Below, piece after piece: positions 14,001 to 17,791 of a stretch of 17,791 nt of DNA. Position numbers and translations under genes: made by a program. The DNA comes from Burkholderiales bacterium (GTDB taxonomy: Bacteria; Pseudomonadota; Gammaproteobacteria; Burkholderiales; Burkholderiaceae), in contig CANBQJ010000060.1 of NCBI GenBank assembly GCA_947371645.1, forward strand, positions 1 through 17,791. The letters are read 5' to 3'. Position 1 is the stretch's first letter. Every line of letters begins with the position of its first letter. The notes beneath the pieces are model-generated. The model did not search any database and had not been told where the DNA came from. It worked only from the letters and a program-made list of their open reading frames with translations.

Positions 14001-14592
14001 GCTGGCGAGCCTCAACGGCCCCGATGTCCTGCAGGTGCAGATCGCGCAACATGGCGCCCAGGTCTGCGACATCGAACTGAACCTGGGGCTGCCATCGCCG
14101 CGCACGCACCGAGATGTGCCCGCGGCCCGCACCGGCCTGCCCGATCCCCGATGGCTGCACAAGGTCCGGCCTGACAACCTGCTGGTGCATGACCTGGAAG
14201 CGCGCGAAGGCTGCACCGGCGTGGTCACCGCTGCGCTGCCCGCCACCCATGCCCTGGCCGATTGCCCCTCGTCAGGCCTGTCGATGCTCTACTTCCTGGA
14301 GGTGGCGCGGCAGAGCTTCATGCTGGTGGCCCATGGCCGCCTGGCCGTGCCCCTGGGCACGCCCATGAACCTCATCGACCTGCGCTTCACACTGAGTGCG
14401 CCCATCCCCCGCCTGGGCCGGCTGTGGCTGGCGCCGCAGTACAAGGCCGCCGAGTGGACAGGGCAGACGCGCACCAGCCAGGTCACCATCAGGCTGGAGG
14501 ACGCCAACGGGCCCATCGGCCAGGCCAGCATCGTCTCGCAGGCCATCTCGCCAGAGGCCTACAAGGCGCAACGGCACGCGGAGCCTGCATGA
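11047..14592 (+). CDS. KS - CLF-like (inactive KS) - AfsA-type double-hotdog synthase subunit
   Basis: An 1181-aa protein. Residues ~10-430 are a ketosynthase with intact active site: DTACSS (Cys171), EAHGTGTP (His304), KTLVGH (Lys339, His344). Residues ~455-820 look like a second, decayed KS: VSGPSDSF aligns with VDTACSSF so the Cys is Ser635; PWGEGYGVLAL matches PGEGVAAFLV; and the catalytic His motifs are gone. This KS-KS0 pair is the KS-CLF layout of PfaC-type synthases. After a Pro/Ala linker, residues ~910-1175 carry two hotdog-like repeats. The first has the AfsA signature HPLDHVPGILLLEA (H934-E946). The second has LEVARQ (E1085, R1088) then VPLGTPMNLIDLRF, like the N-terminal half of AfsA/ScbA. 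AfsA enzymes transfer a beta-ketoacyl chain to dihydroxyacetone phosphate; a dehydratase role is the alternative. ATG 11047 overlaps the previous stop (TGATG); ATG 11065 is also possible. Confidence 0.88.
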   Translation: MEASKTMSNDSDLLCFTAMSGVFAGHQDLDQLWSSIVQARTAPLTAMPERWGIARSRLIDPTPGTRNRSYLDRAFCLDLTQGLARRPQRDVSIGVCEALWSNLGQAAPAPRSGTALVWGTSWSDDSLFRADSELALHRPVPPGWLSPDAQLDEVATALGLDGPRLSVDTACSSFPYALATAETLIRSGQARRAVVAGVNVFLPPQLFLGFSQLRALSPDARLKAFAQDANGIVPGEGVAAFLVEPLDEAMRAGRRPLGLLRSLGMSSDGSEGSVFAPGHRAQLSAYQRAYQALDPASIAYVEAHGTGTPVGDQTELRSLDDHFRPHMLAGRRLPVGSVKTLVGHTLAAAGAASLAKVLLMLRHRTIPPHIDVQPQARLHDSCLTLPTQATALNEDGGPLRIGLSSFGFGGANAHLVIEDASAVRPPATVVAVCERPALHGPTKGAAAALAPGAEGVQHLNLDVVDFDASWAIGPHADQWLPALQAQVPPAAQAFPAARAGNADVAGLRGHFLQGELPVDIADWRMGPKPLAHVDPFKLLLTHRTRRLLDRLPGWSGSPDTAVVVCANLGGERFLAGYRSCVAHFEAQAGSPGSAQAAPPEFVVDDVATMLPTMLSGYPAQVLDLRAFHQTVSGPSDSFWQTLLSAPRWLQAHCTRLVLGAGHYLNCPVEAQRAAASPWPWGEGYGVLALRRHRPAQADGAGQADHVAHPARARLQAVVHAHAAVANADAACAAMGWPTGHVVDDVIQLSPADAKDLGPAQQRSGFLAEASGMEAILRVLTMGRKRALIEVRRGGQAIAWLFLDHIRNAAPPAEPPVKLGLPARFSPPLASPAAPRVTPKTPPLTATAPNASAEAHARTHTTALADTLTRALLLRTRILDRLLSAPGAAQAAVAPQLAVQRQDARNVVLRDLRRDGARWQATVRVDEQHPYHFDHPLDHVPGILLLEAALQVAEVVVAHSGQPHRQVLGLRVRFRRYTDKATHIALLASLNGPDVLQVQIAQHGAQVCDIELNLGLPSPRTHRDVPAARTGLPDPRWLHKVRPDNLLVHDLEAREGCTGVVTAALPATHALADCPSSGLSMLYFLEVARQSFMLVAHGRLAVPLGTPMNLIDLRFTLSAPIPRLGRLWLAPQYKAAEWTGQTRTSQVTIRLEDANGPIGQASIVSQAISPEAYKAQRHAEPA

Positions 14593-15452
14593 GCGGCCGC
14601 ATGGACCTGCCTGCAGGTCACCTGCCCCCCCATGCCCCGGCGCCGCACGTGGTGTGGTGCCACCACGCCGGGGGGCATGGCGACAGCTACCGGGCGCTGG
14701 CCGGCACCTTGCCCGCGACGTGGCACCACACCTTCCTGGCCTACCCTGGCCGCGGCCCCCAGGCTGCCGCCGCCGCCTGCACCGACCTCACCGAGCTGGC
14801 CGCCACCCTGCTGCCCCAGCTGCAACCCGTCCTGCAGGCAGGGCCCTTCGCCTGCTTCGGCCACAGCATGGGCGCGCTCGTGGCCTATGAGCTCACCCGC
14901 CAGCTGCACCGCTGGGGGCTGCCCATGCCGTTCTGGCTGGGCGTGTCCGGGCACCGCGCACCCCAAGCAGCCCGCCCCGCCCTTGCCGCGCTGCACCGCT
15001 GCACCGACGCCGAGCTGCGCCAGCACCTGCGCCGGCTGGGCGCCCTGCCCTCGCCGGCCGCCGGCACCGCCTACCTGGACCTGGTGAGGGCAGACCTGCG
15101 CGCCTGCGAAACCTATGCCCCGGCGCAGTGCGACACCGCGAACCCGCTGCCTTGCGCCCTGTCGACCTTCACCGGCGACGCCGACCCCATGGTGCAGGCC
15201 AGCGAGATGCACGGCTGGTCCGCACTGGCGGCGCCGACCGCACGGCACCACGTCCTGCCTGGCGGCCACTTCTACCTGGGTGGCATGCAACGCAGCCAGG
15301 TGGGGCGCCTCATCGCAGGCGACATCGCACGGCACTTTTCAGGCCCGCCCCCTTTCACCCTTGCCACACCTCACGACCATGCCTCACGTCACCGCCGAAG
15401 CCTTCACCCGCGCATCCCCGAACGACATCTGGCAGATGTGGACGGACATTGA
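14589..15452 (+). CDS. Type II-like thioesterase (alpha/beta hydrolase)
   Basis: A 287-aa alpha/beta hydrolase of the TEII/GrsT kind that frees or edits acyl chains on the carrier proteins. It has an oxyanion-side motif WCHHAGG near the N-terminus, the nucleophile elbow GHSMGA (Ser93), an acid in GDADP (Asp197/Asp199) and PGGHFYL (His227). Such proteins are usually about 240-260 aa. Here the fold appears finished by about residue 257 (IAGDIARHFSG), and the extra ~30 residues are His/Arg-rich and low in structure. That tail overlaps the next gene by 74 bp. The start ATG 14589 overlaps the synthase stop (ATGA), indicating coupling. Whether it performs product release or only proofreading is open, because the synthases have no built-in thioesterase. 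Confidence 0.9.
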   Translation: MSGRMDLPAGHLPPHAPAPHVVWCHHAGGHGDSYRALAGTLPATWHHTFLAYPGRGPQAAAAACTDLTELAATLLPQLQPVLQAGPFACFGHSMGALVAYELTRQLHRWGLPMPFWLGVSGHRAPQAARPALAALHRCTDAELRQHLRRLGALPSPAAGTAYLDLVRADLRACETYAPAQCDTANPLPCALSTFTGDADPMVQASEMHGWSALAAPTARHHVLPGGHFYLGGMQRSQVGRLIAGDIARHFSGPPPFTLATPHDHASRHRRSLHPRIPERHLADVDGH

Positions 15453-15816
15453 GCATTCGCCCGCCTGGGACCAGGACGTCGCCTGGAGCCAGCTGGACGG
15501 CGCCTTCAGCCCTGGCACCACGGGCGCCTTCAAGCTCAAGGGTGGCCCCCGCCTGCGCTTCCGCCTTGATCGCGTGGAGCTGCTGCGCTCGTATGCCAAC
15601 ACCGTCGGCCTGCCAGGGCTGCGTCTGCAGTTCACGCACGACATGCTGCCCCAGGCCGACCAGGGCCTGCTGGTGAGACATGGCGCGCACATCGGCGGGC
15701 CACTGGGCTGGCTCTTGCGGCCCCTCCTCCAGAAAAAGCTCCAAAGCGCGCTGCAGGTGGCCTTGCACAACATGCTCTCGCTGGCCGAACTGCACGCCAC
15801 CCGCGACGCGGCCTGA
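15379..15816 (+). CDS. SRPBCC-family protein (polyketide cyclase/dehydrase-like)
   Basis: A 145-aa START/Bet v1-like protein with the usual pattern: an N-terminal beta strand (HVTAEAFTRAS), PNDIWQMWTDIEHSPAWD near residues 14-31, the GAFSPGTTGAFKLKGGP strand-turn, and a long amphipathic C-terminal helix (LLQKKLQSALQVALHNMLSLAEL). Proteins of this fold bind hydrophobic ligands, and some cyclise or aromatise polyketides, which suits its place directly after the synthase and thioesterase. The start ATG 15379 lies inside the thioesterase gene in another frame (74-bp overlap). It fits the length of the family, and the peptide upstream in this frame is not protein-like. Specific chemistry is inferred from family and position only. 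Confidence 0.82.
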   Translation: MPHVTAEAFTRASPNDIWQMWTDIEHSPAWDQDVAWSQLDGAFSPGTTGAFKLKGGPRLRFRLDRVELLRSYANTVGLPGLRLQFTHDMLPQADQGLLVRHGAHIGGPLGWLLRPLLQKKLQSALQVALHNMLSLAELHATRDAA

Positions 15817-15858
15817 ACCACGTTTCCCTGTCCTTGAATCAACACCTTGTTTTCCTCG

Positions 15859-16548
15859 ATGAAACCTCAACACCTCCTCCCTTCGCTGATCGCCACCGTT
15901 GTGCTGTGCGCCGCCCCTCATGCCCATGCGCACTGGCTGGATGGCCACAACCAGGTCGGCATCGAATTGGGCAGCAACCGCGTCAGCCAGCAAGACCTCT
16001 ACCAAAGCGGCTTCAACTTCGTGAACATCGGCTTGGACAACCATGCCCACCTGGCCAGCGCCCGCGGCTTGACCGTGGGCCGGGCGCTCGACATCGGCCC
16101 CCGCATCGACCTGAGCTACACCGAACGCAGCAATGGCATCGCACGCTTTGGCAATCGCCTGTACGACGGCGGTGGCGTGCTCACCGGCCAGGGCAAGGAA
16201 CGCCTGCGCGCCTGGCAGCTCAACCTCTGGTACGACATCGACCTGGCCTCGCTGGGCTTGCCGATCAAGCCTTACCTGGGCGTCGGCACGGGCATGGGCC
16301 GCATCCAGGTCAATGACCTGGCGGCCGGTGGCGTGACCTTCGGTGACGCGGCGGCAGACGTGTGGGTCCGGCAATGGGGATTGGGTGTGAGCTGGGCCGC
16401 CACCGAACGCTTCAGCCTGGACCTGGGCTACCGGCATGTGCGCACCAGCGTGGGCAACTTCGGCAGCATCGCCAACATCCCGCCTGGTGACGTCGATGCC
16501 CGCTACCGCGCCGGCACCACGCAACTGGGCCTGCGCCTGAACTTCTGA
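15859..16548 (+). CDS. Outer-membrane beta-barrel protein (OmpW/OMP_b-brl-like)
   Basis: A 229-aa exported protein. The signal peptide begins MKPQHLLPSLIATVV and has a cleavage site near HAHA-HW (about residue 24). The mature part alternates polar and hydrophobic residues in strands (VGIELGSNRVS, PYLGVGTGMGRIQV, RQWGLGVSWAATERFSLDLGYRHVR), and it ends in LGLRLNF; a final Phe is the classic signal for BAM-assisted insertion. The size suits an eight-stranded barrel. The start ATG 15859 is chosen because it directly precedes the signal peptide; TTG 15847 would add four residues. It lies 42 bp after the SRPBCC gene with no clear terminator between, so it may share the transcript. It could aid export of, or resistance to, the cluster product, or be unrelated. 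Confidence 0.85.
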   Translation: MKPQHLLPSLIATVVLCAAPHAHAHWLDGHNQVGIELGSNRVSQQDLYQSGFNFVNIGLDNHAHLASARGLTVGRALDIGPRIDLSYTERSNGIARFGNRLYDGGGVLTGQGKERLRAWQLNLWYDIDLASLGLPIKPYLGVGTGMGRIQVNDLAAGGVTFGDAAADVWVRQWGLGVSWAATERFSLDLGYRHVRTSVGNFGSIANIPPGDVDARYRAGTTQLGLRLNF

Positions 16549-16570
16549 CCCCACGCACGGAGCACACCAC

Positions 16571-17563
16571 ATGGGCAAGATCGCATTCGTGACCGGCGGC
16601 GCCGGCTTCCTGGGGCACCACCTCATCGACGAGCTGCTGGCCACGGGCTGGCAGGTGACGACACTCGTACGCAGCCAGGTGCCACCCTGGATGAACCGCC
16701 CCGGGCTGACGGTCCGTCGCGGCGCACTGGACCACCGGCAAGAACTCATCAACGCCATGCCGGAGGGCGCCGACGCGGTCATCCATGCGGCCGGGGCGAT
16801 CTCCATGTGGGTGGGTGACATGCCCCAGCTGCTGCGCGACAACGTCAAGGCCACGGAAAACCTGCTCGATGTGGCCCGCCTGCGCGGCGCCCGGCGCGTG
16901 GTCATGACGTCCACCCTGGGCGTGTTCCAGCACGGCGCCGGCCCGGTGACCGAGGACAACCCGCTGCGCCAGGCCGGCCCGGAGCGCAACCCCTACTTGC
17001 GCACCAAGCTGCTGGCCGATGAGGCCTTGCAGGCGGCCCGTCGGCAAGGCCTGTCCACCGTGAGCCTGCACCCTTCGCACATGCTGGGGCCCCATGACAG
17101 CGCCGGCTGGATCAAGATGTTCGACGACGCCGTGGCCGGCAAACTCAAGGCCGCCCCCCGCGGCCGCGCCAGTTTCTGCCCTGTGGAGGCCGTGGCGCGT
17201 GCCCATGTGGCAGCCGCCTCCAATGACGTCGTGGCGCCACGCTATGTGCTGGGTGCGCCGGCCGCCAGCTACCTGGAGGTCTTCGACGCCATCGCCCGCC
17301 TCACCGGTGCGGCCCCGGTCAAGACCACGGTGCCCCCCGCCGTGCTCAAGACGGTCGCGCAGCTGTCGGAGTGGTGGTCGCGGCTCAAGCGCCAGCGCCC
17401 CGAGCTGACCCCCGGCCTCGCCGACATCCTCTGTGGCGACATGGTGGCCGACAGCCAGCGGGCCAGCCGGGAACTGGGCTACCGCAGCGAGCCCTTGGAC
17501 AGCCTGCTGCAGCGGGTGCACGCACATTGGGCGTCGGCCGCACCTGCCTTGCGTGCCGCCTGA
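16571..17563 (+). CDS. Extended SDR: NAD-dependent epimerase/dehydratase or dihydroflavonol-reductase-like
   Basis: A 330-aa Rossmann-fold oxidoreductase. TGGAGFLG (residues 8-15) is the extended-SDR nucleotide-binding motif; VIHAAG (about 74-79), MTSTLGVF with the catalytic Ser/Thr, and NPYLRTK (the YxxxK pair) complete the set. After the YxxxK, SLHPSHMLGP resembles the LRPSxxYGP motif of 3-beta-hydroxysteroid dehydrogenase/DFR-like members. The start ATG 16571 follows CGGAGC by 8 bases. The gene is 22 bp after the barrel gene. Such enzymes reduce a ketone on a sugar, steroid or polyketide-derived substrate. Within this locus it could supply the reduction step for the synthase product, which otherwise has only the built-in KR. 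It may instead belong functionally with the glycosyltransferase downstream. Confidence 0.9.
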   Translation: MGKIAFVTGGAGFLGHHLIDELLATGWQVTTLVRSQVPPWMNRPGLTVRRGALDHRQELINAMPEGADAVIHAAGAISMWVGDMPQLLRDNVKATENLLDVARLRGARRVVMTSTLGVFQHGAGPVTEDNPLRQAGPERNPYLRTKLLADEALQAARRQGLSTVSLHPSHMLGPHDSAGWIKMFDDAVAGKLKAAPRGRASFCPVEAVARAHVAAASNDVVAPRYVLGAPAASYLEVFDAIARLTGAAPVKTTVPPAVLKTVAQLSEWWSRLKRQRPELTPGLADILCGDMVADSQRASRELGYRSEPLDSLLQRVHAHWASAAPALRAA

Positions 17564-17575
17564 GCACCGTCCCCT

Positions 17576-17603
17576 GGCCCTGCAACCGGGGTGAACCAGG
17601 GCC
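17576..17603 (+). terminator. Possible weak terminator hairpin after the SDR gene
   Basis: GGCCCTG (17576-17582) and CAGGGCC (17597-17603) form a perfect 7-bp stem, extended by three more pairs after one mismatch, around a 14-nt loop that itself contains CCGGGG. It starts 13 bases after the stop of the SDR gene. There is no T-tract, so its activity as an intrinsic terminator is doubtful. Confidence 0.35.
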
Positions 17604-17670
17604 TGGGCCGACGCCGTTGCGGCTATGCTTGGCGCCATCAAAAATCAACAGCGTGCCCCGGGGAGGCCAC

Positions 17671-17736
17671 ATGAGCAACAGCAAGGCCACGTGCGGCAAG
17701 GCCCGTGTTCAAGCCCTGGTGGCGGCCTGGCCATGA
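17671..17736 (+). CDS. Possible 21-aa leader peptide before the glycosyltransferase
   Basis: ATG 17671 has a strong Shine-Dalgarno sequence (GGGGAGG, 17660-17666) four bases upstream. The frame runs MSNSKATCGK...ALVAAWP and stops at TGA 17734-17736, which overlaps the ATG of the next gene (ATGA at 17733-17736). That next start lacks a clear Shine-Dalgarno sequence of its own, so this frame may serve to deliver ribosomes to it. No known function; it could also be chance. Confidence 0.35.
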   Translation: MSNSKATCGKARVQALVAAWP

Positions 17737-17791
17737 ACCGCACCCCACCCATGCGCATCCTCCTCGTCCACCAGAACTTCCCCGGCCAGTT
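17733..17791 (+). CDS. Probable glycosyltransferase (GT4/group 1), N-terminal fragment
   Basis: Only the first 19 codons are in the window; the gene runs off the right edge. The peptide MNRTPPMRILLVHQNFPGQ contains MRILLVHQNFPGQ, which strongly resembles the opening beta-strand and loop of group 1 (GT4-fold) glycosyltransferases that begin MRILFVHQNFPGQF. The true start may be ATG 17751, six codons in. ATG 17733 overlaps the stop of a small upstream frame (ATGA). The assignment depends on a very short stretch. Confidence 0.6.
   Translation, partial: MNRTPPMRILLVHQNFPGQ

Noticed and set aside
12823..14250. 475-residue minus-strand open frame opposite the KS-CLF gene
   Set aside because: Composition is typical of a shadow frame; no start signal or motif. 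The + strand has clear KS and hotdog motifs.
14262..14588. Upstream extension of the thioesterase frame
   Set aside because: It overlaps the conserved second hotdog repeat of the synthase and is low-complexity; ATG 14589 overlapping the stop is the natural start.
1..17791. CRISPR array, insertion sequence, tRNA, rRNA
   Set aside because: I saw no regularly spaced repeats with unique spacers, no transposase motifs with terminal inverted repeats, and no tRNA- or rRNA-like sequence on either strand.

Overview
The window is GC-rich throughout (C or G in most third codon positions) and reads like a Gram-negative proteobacterium. Gene style and content (HlyB/HlyD-type secretion, an outer-membrane barrel, dense gene packing) fit a betaproteobacterium of the Burkholderiales best. 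That placement is inference; no rRNA or tRNA is present to test it. Every gene except one TetR regulator is on the + strand.

Layout. (1) 1-1864: the end of an ABC-type exporter ATPase and a complete HlyD-type adaptor, overlapping by ATGA; this looks like the tail of a type I secretion operon. (2) 1865-2598: a perfect 14-bp GC hairpin separates it from a convergent TetR-family repressor. (3) 2599-3046: a 448-bp divergent control region with a candidate sigma70-like promoter, a 34-bp operator-like inverted repeat over the predicted transcription start, a 10-codon leader reading frame with a strong Shine-Dalgarno sequence, and several other palindromes and repeats. (4) 3047-15816: seven tightly packed genes, mostly overlapping stop to start: adenylate-forming ligase, HAD-IB phosphatase, class A FAD monooxygenase, an AT-ACP-ACP-(ACP-like)-KR polyketide synthase subunit, a KS-CLF-like-hotdog subunit, an alpha/beta-hydrolase thioesterase and a SRPBCC (cyclase-like) protein. 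(5) 15859-17563: a small outer-membrane beta-barrel protein and an extended SDR reductase/epimerase. (6) 17564-17791: a short intergenic region, a possible 21-aa leader frame and the first codons of a probable glycosyltransferase that runs off the window.

The interesting system is genes 3047-17563. Two proteins together form a split iterative synthase whose parts resemble PUFA/heterocyst-glycolipid-type synthases (PfaA-like AT-ACPn-KR; PfaC-like KS-CLF), but with the KS detached from the AT-ACP-KR chain. In place of FabA-like dehydratases, the KS-CLF protein ends in what I read as two AfsA-type hotdog repeats (signature HPLDHVPG...LLLEA). AfsA/ScbA enzymes join a beta-ketoacyl-ACP to dihydroxyacetone phosphate to start gamma-butyrolactone signal synthesis, and that pathway also needs a reduction and a dephosphorylation. 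A HAD phosphatase, reductases and a divergent TetR repressor sit in the same locus. The working hypothesis is that the cluster makes a fatty-acyl or aryl-polyketide-derived butenolide/gamma-butyrolactone-like or furan-like product, starting from an acid activated by the ligase, oxidised by the monooxygenase and released or proofread by the thioesterase. The product is not determinable from sequence alone. The window has no enoyl reductase and no phosphopantetheinyl transferase.
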